From the NCBI RefSeq assembly GCF_050789285.1, contig NZ_JBOUVX010000002.1, positions 1-64,000 on the forward strand: a stretch of DNA of 64,000 nt, given 5' to 3'. Source of the stretch: CAVPWP01 sp050789285. GTDB taxonomy: Bacteria > Pseudomonadota > Alphaproteobacteria > Rhodobacterales > Rhodobacteraceae. Positions 17,597-26,498 of the stretch are shown here, in pieces. The notes beneath the pieces were generated by a model. The model was not told the DNA's origin. It worked only from the letters and a program-made list of their open reading frames with translations, and ran no database searches. How positions within the stretch are numbered: position 1 is the first letter of the stretch; each line of letters begins with the position of its first letter. The position numbers and the translations under genes are program-made.

Positions 17597-18507
17597 CGGG
17601 TCGTCTCCATCGTCGCGAGGCGGGCCGCAGCCAGGCCCGCCCGGGTCATCGCGGCCCCGTCCGCGGCCCGCGTCGGCACGCCCTGCGCCCCCAGCGCCGC
17701 AGCATAGATCGCCGACAGCCTTGGCGCGCCGACCAGCGCCACGTCCTGTCCCAACCAGTAGGGCCGCGCACCTGCCAGTTCCAGGCCGATCAGCGCGCCC
17801 GACAGCCGCGCCCGCGCCACCGAGGGATCGAGCCCCTTCAGAAGCGCCTCGGCCCGGATCGAGAACAGGCGTGCGGCGATCGCCTCGGGGCGCGACATCG
17901 CATCCGAGACAGCCTGCACGAAGGCCTCGGCATCCCAGCCCTCGCCCACGGTGTGCCGAAGGACCGAGGCCGTCGAGAGAAGTTCGAACAGCTCGCCCGT
18001 CATGAAGCTGCGGAAGCTCACGATTTCACCGGCCGAGACCTGGACCCATTTCGAATGGGTGCCCGGCAGGCAGATCACGCCGTCGAACCCCGGGGTCGTG
18101 GCCAGAAATCCGGCGATCTGCGTCTCTTCGCCCCGCATCACGTCGGCGGGGTCAAGCTGGCGCACCCCGGGCACGACGCGCACGTCAATCCGGGGATCGG
18201 TGACCGGTGCCGCGACCAGCGCGCCGGGAAGCGGGCGACACGGCACCGTGGCATAGGGCGCCTCGACCCAGCCCTGACGAGAGCCGACCATGCCGCAGGC
18301 CACGACAGGCATGCGTGCGGACCCCAGCCAGGGCCCGATCAGGCGCAGCAGCGCGGGTTCGAATCCGGTGCGCGACAGCCGTCCCATGCCGTCGTCCGAC
18401 GCAGCTTCGGCGCGCATGGTCCCGTCCGGCGACATGGCCCAGGCGCGCAGGTGCGATGTGCCCCAGTCGACTGCGATCCAGTCGGCGTATTCGGTCTCGC
18501 CGCTCAC
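17593..18507 (-). CDS. dgoK: 2-dehydro-3-deoxygalactonokinase
   Basis: A 304-residue sugar-acid kinase phosphorylating KDGal at C6. The N-terminal phosphate loop is IAVDWGTSHLRAW, and LPGTHSKWVQV with the FMTGELFELL segment is diagnostic of the DgoK family. It overlaps its neighbours by 4 bp on both sides, confirming a tightly coupled operon with dgoA. Confidence 0.94.
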   Translation of the reverse strand: MSGETEYADWIAVDWGTSHLRAWAMSPDGTMRAEAASDDGMGRLSRTGFEPALLRLIGPWLGSARMPVVACGMVGSRQGWVEAPYATVPCRPLPGALVAAPVTDPRIDVRVVPGVRQLDPADVMRGEETQIAGFLATTPGFDGVICLPGTHSKWVQVSAGEIVSFRSFMTGELFELLSTASVLRHTVGEGWDAEAFVQAVSDAMSRPEAIAARLFSIRAEALLKGLDPSVARARLSGALIGLELAGARPYWLGQDVALVGAPRLSAIYAAALGAQGVPTRAADGAAMTRAGLAAARLATMETTR

Positions 18508-19271
18508 CCCGTCACCACCACGCCGCCGTCGATCACCAAGGCCTGACCCGTCATCGCCTTCGAGGCGTTCGAGGCAAGGAACAGGCAGCCGCCCACGATA
18601 TCCTCGGGTTCAAGCGCATCCTTCAGGCATTGGCGATCCAGATGCCCGGCCAGCCCTTCCTCGGTGACCCAGAGATCCTTCTGCTTCTGGGTCAGCACCC
18701 AGCCGGGCGCCAGTGCGTTGACGCGAATGCGGTCGGGCCCGTACTCGCGCGCAAGGCTGCGGGTCAGGCCGTTGATGCCCGAATTCGCCGTCGTATAGAC
18801 CGGGTAGCCCGCGTTCCCCATCATGTAGCTGATCGAGGTGAAGTTCACGATCGACCCACCGCCCACGGCCTGCATCCCCGGGATCACCGCCTGCGCGGCG
18901 AAGAAGTAGGCCTTGAGGTTGATGGCGATGGACCAGTCCCAGAAGGCCTCGTCGACCTCCAGCGGATCGTGGCGCTTGTCGTTGGCCGCGTTGTTGACCA
19001 GCACGCGGATCGTTCCCTGCGCTTCGGCGGCGGTGGCTATGCAGGCCTTCAGACGGGCGATGTCGGTGATGTCGCAGCTTTGGTAATGCGGCCGGACGCC
19101 GTGCTTCTGCTCCATGGCGTCACAGAAGGCCGTGGCGTCCGAGCGCTGGACGAAGGCCACCCTCGCACCCTGGCCCATGAACCCGTCGGTCAGCGCCGCG
19201 CCGATGCCGGATCCGCCCCCGGTGATGAAGACGGAAACACCCTGAAGGTCTGGAAAGATCGGAAGTGTCAT
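18504..19271 (-). CDS. SDR-family sugar dehydrogenase with unusual active site
   Basis: A 255-residue short-chain dehydrogenase expected to oxidise galactose to its lactone, judging from context. The cofactor loop TGGGSGIGAAL and the NNAAND motif are present, and Ser146 and Tyr159 of the catalytic set are in place. The position that should be the catalytic Lys (YxxxK) is Asn163, codon AAT. Thus the usual Asn-Ser-Tyr-Lys tetrad is incomplete. It may use another base, or have changed function. It overlaps dgoK by 4 bp. Confidence 0.85.
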   Translation of the reverse strand: MTLPIFPDLQGVSVFITGGGSGIGAALTDGFMGQGARVAFVQRSDATAFCDAMEQKHGVRPHYQSCDITDIARLKACIATAAEAQGTIRVLVNNAANDKRHDPLEVDEAFWDWSIAINLKAYFFAAQAVIPGMQAVGGGSIVNFTSISYMMGNAGYPVYTTANSGINGLTRSLAREYGPDRIRVNALAPGWVLTQKQKDLWVTEEGLAGHLDRQCLKDALEPEDIVGGCLFLASNASKAMTGQALVIDGGVVVTG

Positions 19272-19275
19272 CGGG

Positions 19276-20982
19276 CTAGTGGCTTTCTCTCCAGGGAATG
19301 CGCGTGTCCTTTCCGACCAGGAAGTCGAGGTCGGCCCCCGTGTTGGCCTGGGTCACGTGGTCGACGTAAAGCTTGCCGTAGCCGCGCGTGAACGCCGGCG
19401 GATCGGGCTGCCAGGCCGCGCGGCGCGCGGCGAGCTCGGCCTCGTCCACCAGAAGCGTCAGCTCGCCCTTCGAGGCCGAAACCCGGATGCGGTCGCCGGT
19501 CTTCACCAGCGCGAGCGGGCCGCCGGCCTGCGACTCGGGGGCGACGTGAAGGATCACGGTGCCGAAGGCCGTGCCGGACATGCGCGCGTCCGACACCCGC
19601 ACCATGTCGCGCACGCCCTCGCGCACCAGCTTCGCGGGGATCGGCATGTTGCCCACTTCGGCCATGCCGGGATAGCCCTTGGGCCCGCACCCCTTCAGGA
19701 CAAGGATCGTGTCGGCCGTCACCGGCAGGTCGTCGCGGTCGATATTGGCCTTCAAGTCCTCGATGGTCTCGAAGACGAAGGCCTCGGCCTCGTGCTCGAG
19801 CAGCGCGTCGGTCGCGGCCGAGGGCTTCACGATGGCCCCGTCGGGAGCAAGGTTGCCGGTCAGAACCCGAAGGCCCGCGGCCGGCTTCAGCGGCGCGTCG
19901 AAGGGATAGATCACGTCGCGGTCGAAGACCTCGGCCCCGTCCGCATAGGCCGAGATGTCGCCGCCCATGACCGTGGTGGCCTTGCGCAAGTGGCCCGAAA
20001 GCTCCTTCAGCACGGCGGGAATGCCGCCGGCATAGCAGAAGTCCTCCATCAGGTACTTGCCCGAGGGCATGCAGTTCACCAGCAGCGGGATCCTGGACCC
20101 GATCTCGAAGTCCTGAAGCGTCAGGTCGACGCCGACCCGGCCCGCCAGCGCAAGGATATGGACGACCGCGTTGGTCGATCCGCCCACGGCCGCATTGGCG
20201 AGGATCGCGTTTTCCAGCGCGCCGCGCGTCACGACCTTCGACAGGCGCAGGTCCTCTTCGACCATCTCGACGATCCGCCGCCCGGTCATGTGCGCCAGCG
20301 CCTTGCGGCGGGCGTCGACGGCGGGAAGCGTGCCGTTGGTGGGCAGGCACATGCCCATCGCCTCGACAAGGCTCGACATCGTCGAGGCCGTGCCCATCGT
20401 CATGCAGACCCCGGCCGAGCGCGACATGCCGCTTTCGGCCGCCATGAAGTCCTTCAGCGTCATCTCGCCCGCGCGAACCGCTTCCGAGAACTTCCAGACG
20501 TCGGTGCCCGAGCCGATGTCGCGACCCCGGTACTTGCCATTCAGCATCGGCCCGGACGAGACGACGATGGTCGGCAGATCGACCGAGGCCGCGCCCATGA
20601 GCTGCCCCGGCGTGGTCTTGTCGCAACCGCCCAGAAGCACGACGCCGTCGATCCCGTAGGCGCGGATCGCCTCTTCGACATCCATCGCCAGAAGGTTGCG
20701 GAACAGCATGGCGGTCGGCTTCATCTGGGTCTCGCCGGTGGACGAGACGGGGAATTCCACCGGGAAGCCCCCCATTTCCCAGACCCCGCGCTTGACCGCC
20801 TCGGCGAGGTCGCGCAGCCCATGGTTGCAGGGGTTGAGTTCCGACCAGGTGTTGCAGATCCCGATGATCGGGCGGCCGTCGAAGACGTGATCGGGAAAAC
20901 CCTGGTTCTTCATCCACGAGCGGTGGATGAAGCCGTCCTTGTCGAGCTTGCCGTACCAGTTCGAGGATCTGCGTTTCGTCAT
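19276..20982 (-). CDS. IlvD/Edd-family sugar-acid dehydratase (galactonate/arabinonate type)
   Basis: A 568-residue iron-sulfur dehydratase. Cluster cysteines appear in GICNTWSELNPCNHG, LLGGCDKTTPGQLMGA and SAGVCMTMGTASTMSS. It resembles L-arabinonate dehydratases of the IlvD/Edd family, many of which also act on D-galactonate or D-fuconate. Position in the operon suggests galactonate to KDGal, replacing the unrelated DgoD. The ATG at 20982 fits the conserved N-terminus (KRRSSNWYGKLDKDGFIHR), with GGAGGC upstream; a longer frame runs back through a repeat. Confidence 0.92.
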   Translation of the reverse strand: MTKRRSSNWYGKLDKDGFIHRSWMKNQGFPDHVFDGRPIIGICNTWSELNPCNHGLRDLAEAVKRGVWEMGGFPVEFPVSSTGETQMKPTAMLFRNLLAMDVEEAIRAYGIDGVVLLGGCDKTTPGQLMGAASVDLPTIVVSSGPMLNGKYRGRDIGSGTDVWKFSEAVRAGEMTLKDFMAAESGMSRSAGVCMTMGTASTMSSLVEAMGMCLPTNGTLPAVDARRKALAHMTGRRIVEMVEEDLRLSKVVTRGALENAILANAAVGGSTNAVVHILALAGRVGVDLTLQDFEIGSRIPLLVNCMPSGKYLMEDFCYAGGIPAVLKELSGHLRKATTVMGGDISAYADGAEVFDRDVIYPFDAPLKPAAGLRVLTGNLAPDGAIVKPSAATDALLEHEAEAFVFETIEDLKANIDRDDLPVTADTILVLKGCGPKGYPGMAEVGNMPIPAKLVREGVRDMVRVSDARMSGTAFGTVILHVAPESQAGGPLALVKTGDRIRVSASKGELTLLVDEAELAARRAAWQPDPPAFTRGYGKLYVDHVTQANTGADLDFLVGKDTRIPWRESH

Positions 20983-20992
20983 CGGGGAATGT

Positions 20993-21026
20993 CCGCCTCC
21001 GGCGGGAGTATTTGGAAAGAGAAGAA
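20993..21026. repeat. Rhodobacteraceae-type intergenic palindromic repeat
   Basis: The 46-bp gap between the dehydratase and the alpha-galactosidase genes holds the palindrome CCGCCTCCGGCGGG followed by AGTATTTGGAAAGAG. From memory this combination is a widespread short intergenic repeat in Roseobacter-group genomes. It is transcribed within the operon, so it may act as a mRNA-processing or stabilising hairpin. Confidence 0.55.
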
Positions 21027-21028
21027 CA

Positions 21029-22375
21029 TCACGCCGCGCGGCGCGGGCGCGCCCAGTCCGGCAGCCAGTCGACGTGGGCGGCGAGCAGGTCGTCGACAAG
21101 GCCGCGGATCTGCCGCAGGTCGAGCTCGGCGGCGGTGTGGGGATCCATCATGGCGGCGTGGTAGACATGTTCGATGTTCTCGTCGAGCAGCGCGCGCACG
21201 GTGAGTTCCTGCACGTTGATCTGGCTGCGCATCAGCGCGACGAGCTGCGGCGGGATGTCAGCGACGACCGAGGGCTGCACGCCGTTCTTGTCGACAAGGC
21301 AAGGCACCTCGACCGCGGCGCCTGCGGGCAGCTGCGGGATCTGCCCGGTGTTGGGCAGGTTTCCATAGGCCACATACGGCGTATCGGTCACGATCGCGTT
21401 CATCATGTCGGCGGCGAACTCGTGGGACTTGCGCACCTCGAGCGTCGCGGCGGACTTGAGCGCCTCGGCCTGGGCTTTCCAGCCGGCGATCTGTTCCTCG
21501 CAGCGCTTGGGGTATTCGTCGAGCGGGATGCCGAAGGACCGGATCAGGTCGTCGCGCCCCTCCTTGATGAACCAGGGGACGTATTCGGCCAGATGCTCGG
21601 AACTTTCGGTGCAGAAATAGCCCAGATGCTCCATGACCTCGTAGCGGACCCGGTTGGGGCAGCGCGTCATGTGCAGCGGCGGCTTCGGCAAGCGGCCGGC
21701 GCGGTAGCCCTCGTGCAGGCGGGGATAGAGGCTTTTGCCGGTCTGGTCCTCGAGCCGCAGGAAGAAGGCCACGTGGTTCACGCCGGCCACCTTGAACCGG
21801 ATATCGGCGGGCGCGAGGTCAAGGTCGTGGGCCAGTTCCTCGACCGTGTTCTGCACCGAATGGCATAGCCCCACCTGCCGCACATGCGGAAAGCGCTCGG
21901 CCAGCGCCCAAGTGTTGATCGCCATGGGGTTGACGTATTGAAGCATCAGCGCGCCGGGGCAGACGGCCGCCATGTCCTCGGCCACCTTCCACAGGTGCGG
22001 CACGGTGCGCAGGCCGCGCATGATGCCGCCGACGCCCAGCGTGTCGGCAATGGTCTGGCGCAGACCATAGGCCTTGGGGATCTCGAAGTCGGTGACCGTG
22101 CAGGGGCGATAGCCGCCGATCTGGAAGGCGGTCACGACGAAGTCGGCGCCCTCAAGCGCGCGGCGCCGGTCGGTGTAGGTCTCGACCCGGGCGCCCGTGC
22201 CCATCGCGGCGATCATCTTCCTGGCCACAAGCTCGGATTCGGCCAGTCGCCCTTCGTCGATGTCCATCAGCGCCACGGTCGCGTCGCGCAGGGAGTCGAA
22301 ATGCAGCATGTCGCCCACGATATTGCGCATGAAGATCGTCGATCCCGCGCCGACGAAGGTGAGCTTGACGGTCAT
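21029..22375 (-). CDS. melA: Alpha-galactosidase, GH4 family
   Basis: A 448-residue NAD- and metal-dependent glycosidase. The Rossmann start is LTFVGAGSTIFMRNI. The metal ligands are the Cys of VGLCHSVQ and the His of GVNHVAFFL, and the segment LQYVNPMAINTWAL is typical of MelA-type alpha-galactosidases. It should hydrolyse imported alpha-galactosides such as melibiose in the cytoplasm. The ATG at 22375 overlaps the stop of the upstream permease gene by 4 bp. Confidence 0.93.
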   Translation of the reverse strand: MTVKLTFVGAGSTIFMRNIVGDMLHFDSLRDATVALMDIDEGRLAESELVARKMIAAMGTGARVETYTDRRRALEGADFVVTAFQIGGYRPCTVTDFEIPKAYGLRQTIADTLGVGGIMRGLRTVPHLWKVAEDMAAVCPGALMLQYVNPMAINTWALAERFPHVRQVGLCHSVQNTVEELAHDLDLAPADIRFKVAGVNHVAFFLRLEDQTGKSLYPRLHEGYRAGRLPKPPLHMTRCPNRVRYEVMEHLGYFCTESSEHLAEYVPWFIKEGRDDLIRSFGIPLDEYPKRCEEQIAGWKAQAEALKSAATLEVRKSHEFAADMMNAIVTDTPYVAYGNLPNTGQIPQLPAGAAVEVPCLVDKNGVQPSVVADIPPQLVALMRSQINVQELTVRALLDENIEHVYHAAMMDPHTAAELDLRQIRGLVDDLLAAHVDWLPDWARPRRAA

Positions 22376-23217
22376 TTCACGGCTCCAAGCGTGAGGCCGG
22401 CGATGAAGTGCTTCTGCATCAGGAAGAACATCGCGACAGGGGGAAGCGCGGCCAGGATCGAGCCTGCCGACACGAGGTGCCACTGCGCGATCCACTGGCC
22501 GTTCAGCGACGACAGGCCCGCCGTGATCGGCTGGGTCTGCGGTGTCGACGTCAGCACCGTCGCCCAGAAGAAATCGTTCCAGATGAAGGTGAAGACCAGC
22601 ACCGACAGCGCCGCGATCGCCGGCCGCATGAGCGGCAGCACGATGAACCAGAAGATCCGCCATTCCGCGACGCCTTCGACGCGGGCGGCCTCGATCAGTT
22701 CATAGGGCAGCGCGCGGATGAAGTTGCGCATGAAAAGGGTGCAGAACCCGGTCTGGAAGGCGACATGAAAGAGGATCAGCGCCGAATAGGTGTTGTAGAT
22801 CCCGAGGCTCACCGAAAGCTCGCGCACGGGCACCATCAGGATCTGGAAAGGCACGAAATTGCCCGCCACGAACATGAAGAACACCAGCAGGTTCGACCGG
22901 AACCGATAGATCCCCAGCGCGAAGCCCGTCATGCACGACAGCGCGACCGCGCCGATCACCGTGGGGATCGTCACGATGAACGAGTTCAACATGTAGCGCC
23001 CGATCGGCGAGTTGCGGAAGACGTCGGCGTAGTTGTGAAAGGCGATCGCCGACGGCATCCCGAAATAGTTGCCCTGGGCCAGGTCCGCACCGGGGCGGAC
23101 CGATGTGATCGCCACCCCGATCAGAGGCAGAAGCCACAGGATCAGGACGATGGGCAGCGCCACCTGGTAGGCAATGCGGGAGGAGGCCGAGACCTGCTGG
23201 ATCGGACGGGGAAACAT
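22372..23217 (-). CDS. Carbohydrate ABC transporter permease (MalG type)
   Basis: A 281-residue inner-membrane protein with six helices. The EAA loop reads ELIEAARVEGVAEWRIFWFIVLPLMRPAI, typical of the CUT1 sugar transporter family. Partner of the permease encoded directly upstream (1 bp gap) and of the binding protein and ATPase of the same locus. Likely substrate: an alpha- or beta-galactoside. Confidence 0.92.
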   Translation of the reverse strand: MFPRPIQQVSASSRIAYQVALPIVLILWLLPLIGVAITSVRPGADLAQGNYFGMPSAIAFHNYADVFRNSPIGRYMLNSFIVTIPTVIGAVALSCMTGFALGIYRFRSNLLVFFMFVAGNFVPFQILMVPVRELSVSLGIYNTYSALILFHVAFQTGFCTLFMRNFIRALPYELIEAARVEGVAEWRIFWFIVLPLMRPAIAALSVLVFTFIWNDFFWATVLTSTPQTQPITAGLSSLNGQWIAQWHLVSAGSILAALPPVAMFFLMQKHFIAGLTLGAVK

Positions 23218-23218
23218 C

Positions 23219-24148
23219 TCAGTATCCCTCCCTCTCGTCGCGGACCATCTTCCAGATGAAGCCGGTGATGAAGACCATCATGATCAGGAACAGGACCACC
23301 GCGATCGCCGCGCCGTAGCCCATGCGATAGCCGTATTCCGACAGCGCCTGTTCGTACATGTAGAAGCTCAGCACCCGGGACGATCCGAACGGACCACCGT
23401 CGGTCATGATCGAGACAAGGTCGAAGCTGCGCAGAGCACCGATGATCGTCACCACGAAGGCGATGAAGGTGGCCGGGCGCAGTTGCGGCAGGATCACGTG
23501 CCAAAGCATCCGCCAGCCCTTCGCGCCGTCAAGGCGGGCGGCCTCGACCTGGTCGGCGGAGACGTTATTCAGGCCGGTCAGATACAGGATCATGCAATAG
23601 GCCGTCTGCGGCCAGAGGCCGGCGGCGATGATTCCGTAGGTCACAAGGTCAGGATCGGCCAGCACGGCGACCCCGTCGCCCGTCATCCATTCGATGAGCT
23701 TGTAGAACAGCCCGAAGTTCGGCGCGTAGAACCACGAGAACATCAGGCCCACGACGACCTGACTGATGACGAAGGGGAAGAAGAAGAGCGATTTGTAAAG
23801 CCGGATCCCCCAGACCGTCTGGTTCAGGAAGATGGCGATGAAAAGCCCCATGGGCACCGCCAGCAGGTACAGCACCAGCCAGATGACGTTGTTGTTCAGC
23901 GAAACGGTGAAGGCCGGATCGGTCCGGAGTTCCTGGTAGTTGGCCCAGCCGATCCATTCCCTCTGACCCAGCCCGTCCCAGTCGTAGAACGAGATCACGA
24001 AGCTTTGGAAGATCGGCCAGAGCACGTAGATGGTGAACATCAGAAGACCGGGCGCCAGGAAAAGCCAGGGCGTCAGACGCTGCTGGTTTCTGCGCCACCA
24101 GCCCGATCCTTGACGGCGGGCGGGAACGGCGGGTTCGACGATCGCCAT
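23219..24148 (-). CDS. Carbohydrate ABC transporter permease (MalF type)
   Basis: A 309-residue membrane protein with a cytoplasmic N-terminus and six helices beginning LTPWLFLAPGLLMFTIYVLWP. The EAA loop is QVEAARLDGAKGWRMLWHVILPQLRPA, as in CUT1 MalF-type permeases. The ATG at 24148 fits the family N-terminus; a longer frame reaching 24436 runs through an intergenic hairpin and into the binding-protein gene. Confidence 0.92.
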   Translation of the reverse strand: MAIVEPAVPARRQGSGWWRRNQQRLTPWLFLAPGLLMFTIYVLWPIFQSFVISFYDWDGLGQREWIGWANYQELRTDPAFTVSLNNNVIWLVLYLLAVPMGLFIAIFLNQTVWGIRLYKSLFFFPFVISQVVVGLMFSWFYAPNFGLFYKLIEWMTGDGVAVLADPDLVTYGIIAAGLWPQTAYCMILYLTGLNNVSADQVEAARLDGAKGWRMLWHVILPQLRPATFIAFVVTIIGALRSFDLVSIMTDGGPFGSSRVLSFYMYEQALSEYGYRMGYGAAIAVVLFLIMMVFITGFIWKMVRDEREGY

Positions 24149-24215
24149 GCGCGGGCCTCCCGGTGCGGCGGGCGGGCGCGTCCGGCCTCTGCCCGTGGTC
24201 GTGTCCTTGCGGAAA

Positions 24216-24242
24216 CGGCGGCCGGTTTGACCCCGGCCGCCG
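24216..24242 (-). promoter_or_regulatory. Hairpin directly after the binding-protein gene
   Basis: A perfect 10-bp inverted repeat (CGGCGGCCGG and CCGGCCGCCG, 7-bp loop) starts 10 bp after the binding-protein stop, inside the 103-bp gap before the permease gene. Such hairpins protect the upstream mRNA segment and partly block read-through, raising binding protein over membrane components. A short T-rich run (TTTCC) follows on the minus strand. Confidence 0.6.
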
Positions 24243-24251
24243 CATTGTGCG

Positions 24252-25502
24252 TCAGTTGTAGATGCGCTGACGGGCCTGCTCGAGCCGCTCGAGGATGGCG
24301 TCAAGCTGCTCGGGCTGAACCATGAACTGCTGGAAGCCCTCCATGCCGACCTTCGCCATTTCGGCCGGCGCGTCGCGGTCGAAGAACTGCGCGATGCCAC
24401 CATCGGCGGTCGACAACATCTCGAACCCGGCGACAAGGAACGGATCGTCGGCGTTGACGCTTGCGTTCTTGTTCGTCGGCAACTGGCCCACGGCCGCGTT
24501 CCACTTGGTCTGCGCCTCGGGCGAAGCCATGAAGGCGAGGAACAACTTGGCGTCCTCGACGTTCTGTGCGCCCGCCGGGATGTGGATCGTGTCGGTCGGC
24601 GCCTCTTCGGCCCGCGCGATGCCCGGCGTGATTTCCGGGAAGACCATGAAGCCGAGGTTGTCGTTCGTCATGCCGCCTTCCTTGAAGACGCCCACGGCGA
24701 AGTTGCCCATCACGTAATGGGCGGCCTTGCCCTGCACGAGGATCGCCGCCGCGTCCTGCCAGTCGATCGCGGCGTGGTTTTCGGTGATGTAGGGCTGGAT
24801 CTTGGCGAACTCGGCGAAGACCGCGCGCACGCTGTCGTCGGTCCAGGGGATCTCGCCCGCGGTCAGTTGCATGTGCCAGTCGTAGCCGTTCGTGCGCAGC
24901 GACAGGTAGTCGAAGATGCCGGCCCCCGGCCAGAGCGCCTTGGTGCCAGTGGTGATGCAGTCGATGCCGGCAGCCTTGAACTTTTCGCAGTTCTCGAGGA
25001 ATTGCGCCCAGGTCACGCCTTCGGGGCCGGGAACGTCCACGCCCGCGGCGGCATAGGCGTCACGGTTATAGTAGATGCCCCACTGGTAGTAGGTGTAGGG
25101 GATCCCCCACTGCTTGCCGTCGATGGTCATCGAGGGCAGCGAGGCCGACAGGCTGTCGGCCAGGCCGTTTTCGGCCCAGACATCCGAGACATCCATGAAC
25201 TGCCCCGCACTGACGAAGGGCGCCATACGGTTGCCGGCGTACCAGTTGGCAAGGTCCGGCGCGTCGGCAGTCAGGAAGTTGCGGATCGCCGTCTTGTAGC
25301 CTTCGTGATCGAAGTTGTTGAGCTGCACGTCGATATCGGGGTTTGCGGCCTCGAAATCGGCGATTAGCGCTTCCATCGCGGCAAGCGGGATCGGATCGTA
25401 GTCGGCGTTGTATTTCAGGACGCGCTGCTGCGCATGCGCCGCCCCCGTGGCAAGCACGGCGACGGAAAGCGCCAAGGCGGCGCGCCGGGTGATCTGGAAC
25501 AT
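24252..25502 (-). CDS. Extracellular sugar-binding protein of ABC transporter
   Basis: A 416-residue periplasmic binding protein (family 1, CUT1). The signal peptide is MFQITRRAALALSVAVLATGAAHA-type, with cleavage after AHA. The mature part begins QQRVLKYNADYDPIPLAAM, with the family motif SPEAQTKWNAAVGQLPTNK near the C-terminus. First gene of the galactoside operon, transcribed away from the IclR regulator; a palindrome lies in the shared promoter region. Confidence 0.93.
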   Translation of the reverse strand: MFQITRRAALALSVAVLATGAAHAQQRVLKYNADYDPIPLAAMEALIADFEAANPDIDVQLNNFDHEGYKTAIRNFLTADAPDLANWYAGNRMAPFVSAGQFMDVSDVWAENGLADSLSASLPSMTIDGKQWGIPYTYYQWGIYYNRDAYAAAGVDVPGPEGVTWAQFLENCEKFKAAGIDCITTGTKALWPGAGIFDYLSLRTNGYDWHMQLTAGEIPWTDDSVRAVFAEFAKIQPYITENHAAIDWQDAAAILVQGKAAHYVMGNFAVGVFKEGGMTNDNLGFMVFPEITPGIARAEEAPTDTIHIPAGAQNVEDAKLFLAFMASPEAQTKWNAAVGQLPTNKNASVNADDPFLVAGFEMLSTADGGIAQFFDRDAPAEMAKVGMEGFQQFMVQPEQLDAILERLEQARQRIYN

Positions 25503-25534
25503 GCTGGTCCTCCCTAGGTCAGTTCCACTATGTT

Positions 25535-25555
25535 GAGTTTCATTATTCGAAACTC
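25535..25555. promoter_or_regulatory. Operator palindrome between binding-protein and iclR-type genes
   Basis: Perfect arms GAGTTTC and GAAACTC separated by 7 bp lie 33 bp upstream of the binding-protein start in an AT-rich island. A weaker copy (GGTTT ... GAAATC) follows at 25556-25574. Position and TTTC/GAAA arms resemble IclR-family sites, so this is probably the operator of the adjacent IclR-type regulator acting on both divergent units. Confidence 0.6.
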
Positions 25556-25666
25556 GGTTTTGTATATTGAAATCATAACCGCGACTCGCCTATGCTTGTC
25601 AACAGTCCGGTGAGGCGCCGCCAAAAAGGTCGCCCGGACGGGCCCGGACGGGGGAGGGAAGGGGAC

Positions 25667-26497
25667 ATGGCCGCAGCAGGTTCGGGAACCGGCTCTGCGC
25701 CCGCATCGGGCGACGGCACCGTCGGCAAGGCGCTTGACGTCCTCGACCAGATCGCCGCTTTCGGCCGCCCGGTCCGCTTCGCCGAATTGCAGGCGGGCTC
25801 TCGCTTCCCCAAGGCCACGCTCTATCGTTTTGTACAGACGCTGACGAACCAGGGGATGCTGACCTTCGATCCCGACCGGCACACCTATGCGCTTGGCGTG
25901 CGGCTGGTGCGCCTGGCCCATGCCGCCTGGCAGCAGTCGTCGCTTGCCCCGCTGGCTCGTCCGCATATCGACAGGCTGGCGGCAGAGGTGGGCGAGACGG
26001 TGCACCTGGCGCAACTGGACCACGCGCAGGTGCTGTACGTCGACAAGCGCGATCCCGAACGTCCGGTCGCCATGTTCAGCCAGGCCGGCAAGGTCGGACC
26101 GGCCTATTGCACCGGGGTCGGCAAGGCGATGATGGCGTGGCTGGACGAGGATGCGCTTGCCCGGGTGATCCCGCAGCAGTCGTTTCACCGATTCACGCCA
26201 TCGACCATGACGACCGAGGCCCAACTGCGGGCCGAACTGCTGGCGATCCGCGCGCGCGGCTTCGCTTACGACCGTGAGGAGCACGAACCCGGCATCATCT
26301 GCGTGGCGTTGCCGATCCTGTCGCACACCGGCCGCGTGCTGGGTGGCCTGTCGGTGACCACCTCGACCGCGCGGCGCTCGCTGTCCGACATCGAGGCGCT
26401 GGTGCCGCGCATCCGCCGGACGGCGCAGGCGATCTCGGCCGAGGCCGATACCTGGCATTTTCCCGAAGAAACCGAACCAAGAACAAGGACCGCATGA
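25667..26497 (+). CDS. IclR-family transcriptional regulator
   Basis: A 276-residue regulator. The N-terminal winged helix contains TVGKALDVLDQIAAFGRPVRFAELQ and FPKATLYRFVQTLTNQGML; the C-terminal effector domain has the family segment IARAxG-like RARGFAYDREEHEPGIICVALPI. The ATG at 25667 follows a long purine-rich ribosome-binding site (gggagggaagggg); an in-frame ATG at 25592 is less likely. It is divergent from the galactoside operon and 1 bp from the ATPase gene, so it probably senses a galactose-derived ligand. Confidence 0.9.
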   Translation: MAAAGSGTGSAPASGDGTVGKALDVLDQIAAFGRPVRFAELQAGSRFPKATLYRFVQTLTNQGMLTFDPDRHTYALGVRLVRLAHAAWQQSSLAPLARPHIDRLAAEVGETVHLAQLDHAQVLYVDKRDPERPVAMFSQAGKVGPAYCTGVGKAMMAWLDEDALARVIPQQSFHRFTPSTMTTEAQLRAELLAIRARGFAYDREEHEPGIICVALPILSHTGRVLGGLSVTTSTARRSLSDIEALVPRIRRTAQAISAEADTWHFPEETEPRTRTA

Positions 26498-26498
26498 C

